From NCBI RefSeq assembly GCF_026262505.1, contig NC_067208.1:16439962-16503961 (forward strand): DNA of 64,000 bases, read 5' to 3'. The translations under genes and the position numbers were made by a program. Positions 19,014-26,631 of this stretch are shown here, one piece after another. The notes beneath the pieces are model-generated. The model was not told where the DNA came from and searched no databases. It worked only from the letters and a program-made list of their open reading frames with translations. The DNA comes from Trichomonas vaginalis G3. Its lineage: Eukaryota; Parabasalia; Trichomonadida; Trichomonadidae. Numbering within the stretch: position 1 is the first letter of the stretch; each line of letters starts with the position of its first letter.

Positions 19014-19181
19014 TCAGTAAAAAATTTTAGTTTGTTTGTTTTCAACTGGTTGTTTAGGTTTTTTAAGTCGGTCTAAAACTTCCTGAGGTATAGGAAGAAC
19101 TTGACAAACACGTGGTTGTGTAACTGCTGGAAGTCGACAAATCCATCTTGAACCCATTTGTCTCAATGCTGTATTGTTCAT
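19014..19181 (-). CDS. 55-residue basic proline-containing protein
   Basis: A short frame starting MNNTALRQMGSRWICRLPAV and ending VENKQTKIFY. Seven bp separate its stop from the next start. Its own ATG is preceded by the same leader as its downstream neighbour. Two Cys, many basic residues and no membrane segment. Function unknown. Tight packing in a gene cluster supports it. Confidence 0.5.
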   Translation of the reverse strand: MNNTALRQMGSRWICRLPAVTQPRVCQVLPIPQEVLDRLKKPKQPVENKQTKIFY

Positions 19182-19204
19182 TTCATCTCAGTAAAAAATT
19201 TACA
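19182..19204 (-). promoter_or_regulatory. Leader repeated before two consecutive genes
   Basis: AAATTTTTTACTGAGATGAA on the minus strand lies directly before the start codons at 19181 and at 19007. The sequence is identical in both places although the surrounding genes are unrelated, so it is likely a promoter or transcript-start element. Confidence 0.5.
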
Positions 19205-19601
19205 TTCCCCACGTTTGAGGTGGTTGCGGTTGGTTGTTGTTTACCCATTGTTGTGCATGGTTATATCCTCTGTTAAAGAATCTTTCACCTTGGTCCATAT
19301 AGTGTCCTGCTTGGTTATAGTAGTCATTTGCTTTGTTATAATAGTTTCCTGCTTGTCTTCCTACATTGTCCATCCATCCTTGAACTTTTCCTCTTGTTTC
19401 AGGATTTGGAATAAGATTTGCTGCATCTCGTGCTACCTCCCAACCTTTCTGTACAGTTTGTATAATAGGTTGTGCTTTCTCTTTAAGTATACCTAATGTA
19501 CTCAAAATCTTCCTTCCAATTCCAAATGCACCTCTGGCTATTGTTCCCACTGCGGGCAAAAATCTGGATGCAACTCCTGCTAATGCGCCAAATAAACCCA
19601 T
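19200..19601 (-). CDS. Protein VI-like amphipathic/hydrophobic protein
   Basis: A 133-residue protein starting MGLFGALAGVASRFLPAVGT. The N-terminal 45 residues alternate Gly/Ala-rich hydrophobic and basic positions (GTIARGAFGIGRKILSTLG), as in adenovirus protein VI and Polinton counterparts, which lyse membranes during entry. The C-terminal half is Tyr/Asn/Gln-rich (YYNKANDYYNQAGHYMDQGE). The gene starts 17 bp from the divergent integrase. Similar peptides occur at 23110-23340 and in element 2 at 30206-30442. Family assignment is by pattern, not by sequence identity. Confidence 0.5.
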   Translation of the reverse strand: MGLFGALAGVASRFLPAVGTIARGAFGIGRKILSTLGILKEKAQPIIQTVQKGWEVARDAANLIPNPETRGKVQGWMDNVGRQAGNYYNKANDYYNQAGHYMDQGERFFNRGYNHAQQWVNNNQPQPPQTWGM

Positions 19602-19613
19602 TTCTTATGGGTT
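19595..19613. promoter_or_regulatory. Inverted repeat in a 17-bp divergent start region
   Basis: AACCCAT-TTCTT-ATGGGTT is a perfect 7-bp inverted repeat that includes the start codon of the minus-strand gene at 19601 and lies just before the plus-strand integrase start at 19619. It may be an operator-like site controlling both genes, or a chance symmetry. Confidence 0.35.
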
Positions 19614-19618
19614 AAAAA

Positions 19619-20576
19619 ATGACGAATCCAAACAAGGACCCCTATGTTTCTAAAGCGACAAAGAAAGCACTCATGATAAAAATCTTTAGTTCAACACCAA
19701 ATGCTTGGTTTATGGATATCTTGGAAAACATTCCGAGGTATAGAGAAGATGGACCACCATACTGGCTAATATTTGTCGGTCAAAACACAAGATACTGTGA
19801 AGCCATACCATTACAGTCCAAAAATATTTTAGATGTGAAAACTGCTTTGACAATATTCGTTGACAAATACCATCCAACAAAACTGACATCTGACTGTGAA
19901 AGTTCTTTCAAATCAGATGATATTAAAAACTATCTGCGTTCAAAAAATGTAAACCAATATTTCATTGTCGACCAAAACCATTCTGCTCTTGGTGTCATTG
20001 ACAGTTGTATAAAAATCTTAAGAGACTTAAACCAACCACAAGGTGGTGAGCAAATGAAATGTCATATGACGACAAATATAGACACTTCTCCATGGCAAAG
20101 ATGAGACAAGTTTTAAATATTTACAATAGCCGTAAACAAAAAGGTTTGGGAAACCACTCCCCCGAAGAAATGAAAAACAACCCTGACTTAGAGAAAGACT
20201 ATATATTTAATAGTTTAGTCAAAAGAGACAAACAAGAAAGAATGCCAGGCTTCAAACTTAAGAAAGGTGACAAAGTAAAAATAGAAATACCTAAACGCGA
20301 CCCATATGAAAATACTATTGACTATGACAACAATGGGAACCGACAGGTACTCACATTCGTGTTCGTAAAAATAGAAGAAAGTATACAAGAGAATATTATG
20401 AAGTTTTAGGCAAACATGGCAAAATGTACAGACTGCAAGCAGAAGATAAAACTACTATTGTCAGACCTCGTTTCAAACTTGTCAAAGTTCAAGGTGGTAT
20501 ACTTTCAAAGACAGTTCCTAACAAATATAAGACAACTCCTGACGAATATGCTAAAGAAGTTGAAAATGACGACTAA
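19619..20576 (+). pseudogene. Retroviral-type (c-int) integrase region, broken
   Basis: The open part at 19619-20104 contains AWFMDILENIPRYREDGPPY, WLIFVGQNTRYCEAIPLQSK and KLTSDCESSFKSDDI, the RNase H-like core of Maverick c-integrases (DDE family), followed by HSALGVIDSCIKILRDLN. Later parts (20059-20409 and beyond) read as the basic C-terminal region with a chromodomain-like segment (GDKVKIEIPKRD; REYYEVLGKHGKMYRLQ). The enzyme inserts the linear element into host DNA. The region is broken. It confirms the Maverick class of element 1. Confidence 0.75.
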
Positions 20577-21506
20577 GCAATTCTATACCATGCGTAAACT
20601 GTCATGTAAGGTGGCATGTAGTCTTTACTTTGTCCCGTTGTTTGTGTATATCCTGAAACGAAATGTGTATGGTTTCCTTCTCCCTGAGTGTCACTCCAGT
20701 AACAATTTATAGCAAACTTAACGTCGTCTTTAACATCATATCCTTTACCTTTTGTCATTCCTGACCAATCCCAATATCTATGCTATGCCAACCTGCTTGA
20801 GATGTACTTAAATCTATGTAGTGACTGTGCGCAGGTAAATTTTCACCTGAAATCGTTTTACTTCCTCCTGTTTCCTTTGAAGAGTTTGCACAATACAAAA
20901 CCTGTCAACTATTTGTTCCCATGCACCAACACCAAACATTACTTGAGGACCTCTTGCTTCCATAGATGTATAAATAGAACCTACTGGGTTCATTAAATCA
21001 AACATATGAGACATTATAGGATTGTCTCTTTTGAACTTAAAATATAGTGCAACTATTTCAGGTTTCTTCTGGTTTAAGTCAGAATATTTTTTATAATATA
21101 ATCTTATGTTTTCAGGGTAGGTAAAGTCTTGACTATAATATTTGTTTCTGTCATCTTCATAATAGTATACTATTCTCGTTTTTTCTATTGCATTATATCT
21201 TTTATATCTATAATAATCTAAATATAATGTTAGCTTTTGTTCATCTACATGTGGTGTTCTGACGTCATCTCCATAGTCATAATAATATGGTGCTGGAGCT
21301 GGGTCAGGCAATGTCATATCTGTCATTTCATAAACTCTTAAATATTTCTTTTGTTCGTCTCCATATAAGTTTAAGTAGCAGTTGTTGTCTAATGGAACTT
21401 TAACTTGTGTACCATCGTTCTTTTTATAGCTTACATACATTTCATTGTTATTTTTCGGAATGAGTTTATACGTGTACCATTTTCTAAGGACTGTACCAAC
21501 TGCCAT
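20573..21506 (-). pseudogene. Phage tail-fibre tip-like region, element 1, broken
   Basis: The open part 20814-21506 ends with NPVGSIYTSMEARGPQVMFG and then GAWEQIVDRFCIV. This is the hallmark of bacteriophage tail-fibre and short-tail-fibre tips (P-V-G-S-I-Y-x-S, then F-G-x-G-x-W-E-x-I-x-D-R-F). The part 20573-20758 ends GNHTHFVSG and then MPPYMTVYAWYRIA, which matches the usual end of such tips (P-P-Y-x-x-V-Y-x-W-x-R). In phages this domain binds the host surface. The upstream half (residues about 1-140 of 20814-21506) is Tyr-rich and beta-like. The region is broken. It probably forms the distal part of the fibre whose stalk is at 21431-22186. Confidence 0.7.
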
Positions 21507-22186
21507 CTAAAATATTTGTTTTCTTCATTGACAGAAAAGTCACCAACAATAGTTTCAATATTTTTTGTTCCTAGCAAACTTTGGTATATTTCATTGACAT
21601 ATGTTTTATCTGCTTTATTTTCAAGGCTAACGTTTAAGTCTGTTATTTCAGAAGATGTATGTGTATGTCCAACGTCACTTTTCCTGTTTAAGGTTTCTTG
21701 TAAGTTTGCAATATTTGCAATGGTATGTGTATGTCCAACGTCACTTTTCCTGTTTAAGGTTTCTTGTAAGTTTGTTATTTCAGATATAGAATGTGTATGA
21801 GTCTTTTTAGAATATTCGTTTTCAGCTCTTGTCACTTCACTTGACATTTTATTGTCAACATATGTTTTGTCTGCTAGTTCAGGATGAGTATGTTCTTTTG
21901 TTGCATAAGCTTTGTTAGCTCTTTCTTCTTCTTTTGCTATTGCATCGTCTACATATTCTTTGTCAGCTTTGTTGCCAACATCTGCTTTCAAAAGAAGTTC
22001 ATTTATAGGTTTCTCGTTTAAAGTTCCTTTTGTTGGATTTATACAGACAGTATGGTTCTTATTGTCTTGAAACAGAAACTCATCTGTCATTGGGTTTAAT
22101 GTCAGTTTTAAGTTTCCTTCTTTCAATGACTCAGATATCTTAGAATAGTTTGAAAAGTTTGTTGTGTTCTTATTTAGAGCTTGCAT
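21431..22186 (-). CDS. Fibre stalk protein with ADKTYV and GHTHT repeats
   Basis: A 251-residue frame starting MQALNKNTTNFSNYSKISES. From about residue 95 it consists of repeats typical of phage fibre shafts: NKADKEYVDDAIAKEE, ELADKTYVDNKMSSEV, two copies of NLQETLNRKSDVGHTHT, and ENKADKTYVNEIYQ. HxH motifs such as HTH bind metal ions inside trimeric phage fibre needles. Its last codons overlap the start of the tip region at 21506. A matching stalk with KKADKTYVNDELE repeats is in element 2 (36151-36894). A trimeric, coiled-coil receptor-binding fibre is the best explanation. Confidence 0.7.
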   Translation of the reverse strand: MQALNKNTTNFSNYSKISESLKEGNLKLTLNPMTDEFLFQDNKNHTVCINPTKGTLNEKPINELLLKADVGNKADKEYVDDAIAKEEERANKAYATKEHTHPELADKTYVDNKMSSEVTRAENEYSKKTHTHSISEITNLQETLNRKSDVGHTHTIANIANLQETLNRKSDVGHTHTSSEITDLNVSLENKADKTYVNEIYQSLLGTKNIETIVGDFSVNEENKYFRWQLVQSLENGTRINSFRKITMKCM

Positions 22187-22256
22187 AATGAGTTGTCGTT
22201 GTGTTGTATTTCTCTCATAGACGCTGTTTCATTTGACATTTTATTATAGATAAAAT

Positions 22257-23105
22257 ATGCTTCCAATAGAAAAAGAAAATTCAAGAGTTGCTACAACTAA
22301 ACCATTAGATGAACTTTTTACTAATGTCGGTCAAAAGTTTGAGACAGATACCGTAAAGCATGAAGGCTATCGTTTTGACTACCCATTAAGATGGCTAAGA
22401 GACCCATCTGTCACAAAAGCTATTGGCTTTCGTAGAATGAAGTTTGTGTCTGTAGAAGATAAAAGTTTTCCATTTATTGTAAGGTTTCATATAGATTATA
22501 TATCTGAAGGGAAACGAAAAATGTGGGAAGAAATTGAGCTAATACAAGTTGACCTTTCATCTTCTCTACAGACTGCGTTAAAAAATATAGAAGATAAAAT
22601 AAATTCATGTTATGCAAAATATGCTGATGAATATGCAAATACCGAGAGCACACTTTATGTGAGAATTGTATATGACAAACAAAATTCACAAGTGTCATTT
22701 CAAATCTACGAAGACAATCCAAAGAAAGACGAACAAATATATACAGAATTCACTGCAATGTCATGGTATTATTTGCAAAGAATGTTAAATCAGAAAGTCG
22801 AACTTCCTTTAGCAAATATTTACAGTCGATATGCAAGAGATGAACCATATTTATTTAAAGATGTTTTCGACCCAGCTGCTATTATTGTTCATGCTTCATT
22901 TTCTGGCGCCCAAAACTCTTTCTTATGCTTGGCAAATGACTTTTACGAAAAACCTACAAAGTTATACGAACCACCAAGTGGAAGTATTTCAGACTTTCAA
23001 GTATGGTTTACTACAGATGGAAGAAAAAGAATAATTCCATTATACCATGCGTTTTACTTAGAACTTAGTTTCATATACAACTACTATCGAACGGTAAAAA
23101 TATAA
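22257..23105 (+). CDS. 282-residue probable structural protein
   Basis: Starts MLPIEKENSRVATTKPLDEL. The sequence is alpha/beta, with a central DPAAIIVHASFSGAQNSFLC and a C-terminal beta-rich end (DFQVWFTTDGRKRIIPLYHA, then FYLELSFIYNY). The last part resembles the final strands of jelly-roll or penton-like minor capsid proteins in Polintons, but I cannot assign it with confidence. It is divergent from the fibre stalk gene (about 70 bp between starts), which supports a virion role. The frame is whole. Confidence 0.45.
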   Translation: MLPIEKENSRVATTKPLDELFTNVGQKFETDTVKHEGYRFDYPLRWLRDPSVTKAIGFRRMKFVSVEDKSFPFIVRFHIDYISEGKRKMWEEIELIQVDLSSSLQTALKNIEDKINSCYAKYADEYANTESTLYVRIVYDKQNSQVSFQIYEDNPKKDEQIYTEFTAMSWYYLQRMLNQKVELPLANIYSRYARDEPYLFKDVFDPAAIIVHASFSGAQNSFLCLANDFYEKPTKLYEPPSGSISDFQVWFTTDGRKRIIPLYHAFYLELSFIYNYYRTVKI

Positions 23106-23109
23106 TTTT

Positions 23110-23340
23110 TTAATACGGTTGAGGTTGCCAACTAGACTGTGGTGCAGGTTCAGGCTGTTGTATAACAGGAGCTTGTTCTTCTGGTTCAGGGTCTTTAGGT
23201 ATAATACCAACAAACTGACCTACTCTTTTACCAATATTTTTGACTCCGTTCCAAATTCCTTTTCCGACAGATTTTATTCCATTCCATATACCTCTTCCAA
23301 CATTTCGAAAGAAGTTTCCAATACTACTGAAGAAACCCAT
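23110..23340 (-). CDS. Protein VI-like amphipathic peptide with Pro-rich tail
   Basis: A 76-residue protein starting MGFFSSIGNFFRNVGRGIWN. Residues 1-45 hold repeated Gly/Lys/aromatic amphipathic segments (GIKSVGKGIWNGVKNIGKRV), as in membrane-lytic protein VI. The tail is Pro/Gln/Glu-rich (EEQAPVIQQPEPAPQSSWQP), which may tether it to the capsid. The gene is convergent with 22257-23105, with 4 bp between. A membrane-penetration peptide released during entry is inferred. Confidence 0.5.
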   Translation of the reverse strand: MGFFSSIGNFFRNVGRGIWNGIKSVGKGIWNGVKNIGKRVGQFVGIIPKDPEPEEQAPVIQQPEPAPQSSWQPQPY

Positions 23341-23358
23341 TTTACTATATGTAAAAAT

Positions 23359-23721
23359 CTAATGTCCGCCTAGTCTCTTACGTTTCCTGTTGAGTTCCAT
23401 AGCATTCTTTAACTGGAGCTCATACATTCTGTTTCTCCTCTGGTAGAAAACATATTCTGGGTCAACTCCTGTGTTCGCGTCATCTGCATAAAGTTGTTTA
23501 TATCCCACTTCAGGGTTTGTATAAAACTCTTTCCATCTCATATTTGCATACCATGGTGGTAAGCCTAACGCAGCGTCATTTGACATGGCAGTTTGCATTT
23601 GTACATCTGTTGGCACTTGACCATAGTTTGCCATTGCAGTTTGTATTCTAACTTCATTTGGAATATTCTCTGGGTTTGGTTGTCCAGGTTGCTGTGCATT
23701 CGCTAAGTTCTGTGCGTCCAT
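23359..23721 (-). CDS. 120-residue small basic-tailed protein
   Basis: Starts MDAQNLANAQQPGQPNPENI. The N-terminal half has two similar segments (NEVRIQTAMANYGQVP and TDVQMQTAMSNDAALG), evidence of an internal duplication. The C-terminus is basic (MELNRKRKRLGGH) and could be a nuclear or DNA-binding tail. It lies 18 bp upstream of the protein VI-like gene on the same strand. Probable minor virion protein; family unknown. Confidence 0.45.
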   Translation of the reverse strand: MDAQNLANAQQPGQPNPENIPNEVRIQTAMANYGQVPTDVQMQTAMSNDAALGLPPWYANMRWKEFYTNPEVGYKQLYADDANTGVDPEYVFYQRRNRMYELQLKNAMELNRKRKRLGGH

Positions 23722-23744
23722 TTAATATTAGATAAAAATATCTC

Positions 23745-23876
23745 TTACGAGTACATATACTGAACATTTGCAGGCATTGGTTCATCTTCATATTCTCTAT
23801 ATCTTTCTGCCACGTCAAATAAGTAAATGACACAATGGAAAAAACCTAAAACAAGTAGTCCTATTTCAAACCACAT
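23745..23876 (-). CDS. 43-residue single-pass membrane protein
   Basis: A short frame starting MWFEIGLLVLGFFHCVIYLF and ending NVQYMYS. Residues 4-20 form one hydrophobic transmembrane helix, followed by an acidic tail (REYEDEPMP). Its 5' end overlaps the methyltransferase region by 16 bp and the 3' end is 23 bp before the next gene. Small membrane proteins are common in virion gene clusters. Function unknown. Confidence 0.45.
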   Translation of the reverse strand: MWFEIGLLVLGFFHCVIYLFDVAERYREYEDEPMPANVQYMYS

Positions 23877-24676
23877 TTACTTACTAGTAAAATTTCTTTG
23901 TTATGACACTTTCTCCAGTTTATAGGACCTCTCTCATATTCTATCTTATCGTATCTAAACTCATAGTCATGTATGTCCTCTAACCATCTCATGACACTTT
24001 CCAAACCACTTTTATCGGATGTAAAGTAAAAGCATGGATGGTTATGTAAAACGTCTAAAGTTTCTAAAGAGTCTCTCAAAGTCCAGTCTACTTGGTATTG
24101 AAAATCCATGTGTTATAGAACGGCGGGTCCACTATAAAGAAAACATTTTCCTTGTCTTTATATTTTTCATACAACTCTGTCCAATGACATCTCACAAACT
24201 CTATACCCTCAATATATTTTTCTATGTTCTTCTTTGAAAACATTTGTATAGTTAAGATATAAAACTTTTGACATAAGTGTTTCAATGTCATGAACTCTTA
24301 TAGCACCACTATATAATAGTCTAGCAGATATACTATCCCAGTCAATATACTCTGCCTTTTCAAAACTCTCTGACAGTATTTTTCTTATCTAATGGTATAC
24401 GTTCCATCTTACTATAGGTATCTTTTCTTTTAACTCTTTCAATATTTTGTTTGTGTCTGGAATATGTTTGAGACGGTCCATATAGTTGTCGAAGTCATTG
24501 CATATAATCTTTGAGTCTGGGAATATTGTATGGCACAAATGGGATATATAGAAACTTCCACCGAACAAATCTACAAATGTTAGACCATTCGGTAGTTTCT
24601 TAAGTTCTCTCAATAGAATATCTTTACATTTACTCTTATTTCCAAAGAACGGTAACGGTGGTTTTGTAAAATTCAT
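23861..24676 (-). pseudogene. D12-class DNA adenine methyltransferase region, broken
   Basis: The start MNFTKPPLPFFGNKSKCKDI and then TFVDLFGGSFYISHLC form the N-terminal S-adenosylmethionine motif (F-x-G-N-K and F-x-D-L-F-G-G-S) of Dam/D12 N6-adenine methyltransferases. The part at 24088-24291 contains FFIVDPPFYNT, the catalytic D-P-P-F/Y motif, and the 23861-24109 part contains the C-terminal region. Such enzymes methylate adenine in short sites. Trichomonas DNA is known to carry N6-methyladenine. The region is broken. Role in the element (DNA marking or host chromatin control) is inference. Confidence 0.75.
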
Positions 24677-25027
24677 TTATATATAATAATAAAAATGTTT
24701 TTCCCTGAAAAGTGACAGAAAAGTGACAAACATGAAAACATTATAATTTGTGAAAAGCGACACATTATATAATGTTTTGACCCAGAAGAAGGCTTCTTCC
24801 CAGAAGCAATGGAGGAAGAAGAAGAGTCCTCCGAATAAAAACTTCATTTATACTAAACATCAACATCAGGGCTAGAAGGCACGAAGTGCCTGGAAGCCCC
24901 ACTACCTTTTTTTTTTTTTTTTTTTTTTTTTTATTTTAGGTAACATTAGTCATAGTTCATTTATTACTAAAAATGAAAAAGGTGAGGGGAAAAAAAGTCG
25001 TAATTTCAGATAATATGTATATTTTAT
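24677..25027. other. Right margin of element 1 with hairpin and T-run
   Basis: No gene is seen. An acidic coding remnant (FDPEEGFFPEAMEEEEESSE) lies at about 24776-24837 on the plus strand. A strong hairpin follows at 24869-24899 (outer GGGCT/AGCCC, inner AGGCAC-GAA-GTGCCT), then a run of 26 T at 24907-24932. The change from element to host DNA falls somewhere here. Confidence 0.5.
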
Positions 25028-26311
25028 TTAAATTCCACTAGGAATTTCAGAGAATCCTTTTGTTTTACGCTTTCTCAAGATGCATACTATAGCAACGGCA
25101 ATAATAATTGCGGCAACTAAAATTGCAGCAACAATGATAATAATTAATGTAGTTGATGTCTTTGAGCCACATTTCTTGAATTTAGAAAGGTTTTGACCAA
25201 ATAATTTCCATTTGTAATCTTTATTTAAGACTATACAATCGATACTACTTGGATCAGACATAGTTCCTCCTATTTCTATATTTCCAGAATAAGTGAATTG
25301 CTCAAATTTGACATAATCTTTGCCGCCTGACTTTATTTCTCTAACATCACAAGAAATATTGATATGTTTTATCTTGCAAGATCTGCAGAATGTAGGTCCG
25401 GCATATAGTTCTAAGTATTTGCTTACTTTCTCTAAATTGGCTGTGTAATTGTTTGTCCAGTATGACAAATGAATTTTGCTGATTGAAGGTGAGTTGAATT
25501 TGATTTCTTTCAGATTATGGCATTCGATGAATGCTGTATCAACTATTTCGACATCAGATATTACATTAACAAATTGCAAATTTGTCATATTTGTGAAGCA
25601 CTTATCTCCAACATATTTAAGTGATTTTGGAAGATTGAATTCTGTTATTGATGAGCACATTGTGAAACATTCATCTCCAATCTTTGTTACTGACTCTGGT
25701 AATTCAACTTTAGTCAATTTCTCGCAGTGATAGAAAACTCTTGAATGAATTATCTCTAAATTCTTTGAGAACTGAACAGTTTCCAAGTTCTTGCATGATT
25801 CAAAAGTAGAATTTGAAAGAACTTTCATATTTTTAGGTAACTTAACTATCTTCAATCCTTGGCAATCTTTGAAAGCAGACTCTTCAATCAACATGTTTTC
25901 TGAATTGAATGTCAATGATTTGACAGATGACTTTGAAAATGCAAATTTGCCAATTGAAATAATTGATGAAGGGAAATCTAAATCAATATTGAGTAATGTA
26001 TCTTTAAATGCATGTTCACAGATGTACTGCAATTTGTCACCGAAATTAATAGAATTTAACTGATTACATAATGAAAATCCATTTGCTGAAATGTTTTTAA
26101 CATGGTTTAAATTAACTTTCTTCAGACTCTTCATATCACTAAATGTTCCTACTCGAATTATGTATATCTTTGGAGGAATTGAGATTTCTGTTATTTTGAA
26201 ACAACCATTGAAAGCATAATCTCCGATGAAATCAATAGAATCCGGAAGATTTATTGATGATAATTTACTGCTTTGTGACATAAACACATTTCGAGTTAGA
26301 TTGCCAGACAT
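25028..26311 (-). CDS. BspA-like leucine-rich-repeat surface protein
   Basis: A 427-residue protein made of TpLRR/BspA-type repeats of about 23 residues (LPDSIDFIGDYAFNGCFKIT; LPESVTKIGDECFTMCSSIT; LPKSLKYVGDKCF). One transmembrane helix follows at about 389-412 (LIIIIVAAILVAAIIIAVAI), then a short basic-start tail (RKRKTKGFSEIPSGI). This is the largest surface-protein family of Trichomonas vaginalis, thought to act in adhesion. There is no signal peptide, which is usual in the family. The C-terminal anchor indicates display at the cell surface. The frame is whole. The gene marks the return to host DNA after element 1. Confidence 0.9.
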   Translation of the reverse strand: MSGNLTRNVFMSQSSKLSSINLPDSIDFIGDYAFNGCFKITEISIPPKIYIIRVGTFSDMKSLKKVNLNHVKNISANGFSLCNQLNSINFGDKLQYICEHAFKDTLLNIDLDFPSSIISIGKFAFSKSSVKSLTFNSENMLIEESAFKDCQGLKIVKLPKNMKVLSNSTFESCKNLETVQFSKNLEIIHSRVFYHCEKLTKVELPESVTKIGDECFTMCSSITEFNLPKSLKYVGDKCFTNMTNLQFVNVISDVEIVDTAFIECHNLKEIKFNSPSISKIHLSYWTNNYTANLEKVSKYLELYAGPTFCRSCKIKHINISCDVREIKSGGKDYVKFEQFTYSGNIEIGGTMSDPSSIDCIVLNKDYKWKLFGQNLSKFKKCGSKTSTTLIIIIVAAILVAAIIIAVAIVCILRKRKTKGFSEIPSGI

Positions 26312-26631
26312 AAGTTAACAAATACCTTAAGTCATGGTTTCTGACTGAAAATGCGTTTTTCTTTCATATCCGTCTAGCTTTCTATTTGGAGCCTAATATG
26401 AACAGATATTTGATTAGATATAATTATATTTTTAATTATGCATCAAATATGCATTATTGATTATCAAATATTCACTGTTTGATTGATTTTCTAGAATATT
26501 TTCACTGTACTTCATATGGTTAATAGTACTGCAGATTTCATATGTGCACTCGCATAGTTAACCTCTTCAAGAACATATGATTCTAAAGAAATTTAATTTG
26601 ACATCAATGTAAGCAGTTTAATAATTTTGCC
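26312..26631. other. Host intergenic region between divergent genes
   Basis: 320 bp of AT-rich sequence between the BspA-like gene and the disordered protein gene. TCATAT at 26539-26544 fits the trichomonad initiator consensus TCAYWW but lies about 90 bp before the ATG. Short repeats of TCAAATAT-type sequence occur. Nothing else is seen. Confidence 0.4.

Larger units (their letters stand above)
1..24900. mobile_element. Maverick/Polinton-type element 1, left end outside window
   Basis: A virus-like DNA element of the Maverick/Polinton class, at least 24 kb long. Recognisable parts: capsid region (4984-6445), SF3 helicase (8322-9544), packaging ATPase (10503-11369), type B polymerase (16254-18394), integrase (19619-20576), tail-fibre-like proteins (20573-22186), protein VI-like peptides (19200-19601, 23110-23340) and D12 methyltransferase (23861-24676). 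No terminal inverted repeat can be matched because the left end is missing. The right end is placed only roughly, before the BspA-like gene, near a hairpin and T-run. It is a broken copy with roughly twenty or more breaks, but several genes are still open. Age cannot be judged without both termini. Confidence 0.85.

Noticed and set aside
1-24900. Element 1 as an LTR retroelement, because of its retroviral-type integrase
   Set aside because: The integrase type is shared with Mavericks. The type B polymerase, packaging ATPase and capsid genes exclude a retroelement, and no reverse transcriptase or LTR is seen.
24907-24932. T-run as the poly(A) tail of a retrotransposon
   Set aside because: No reverse transcriptase or target duplication was found beside it; the hairpin-plus-T-run may equally be a terminator.
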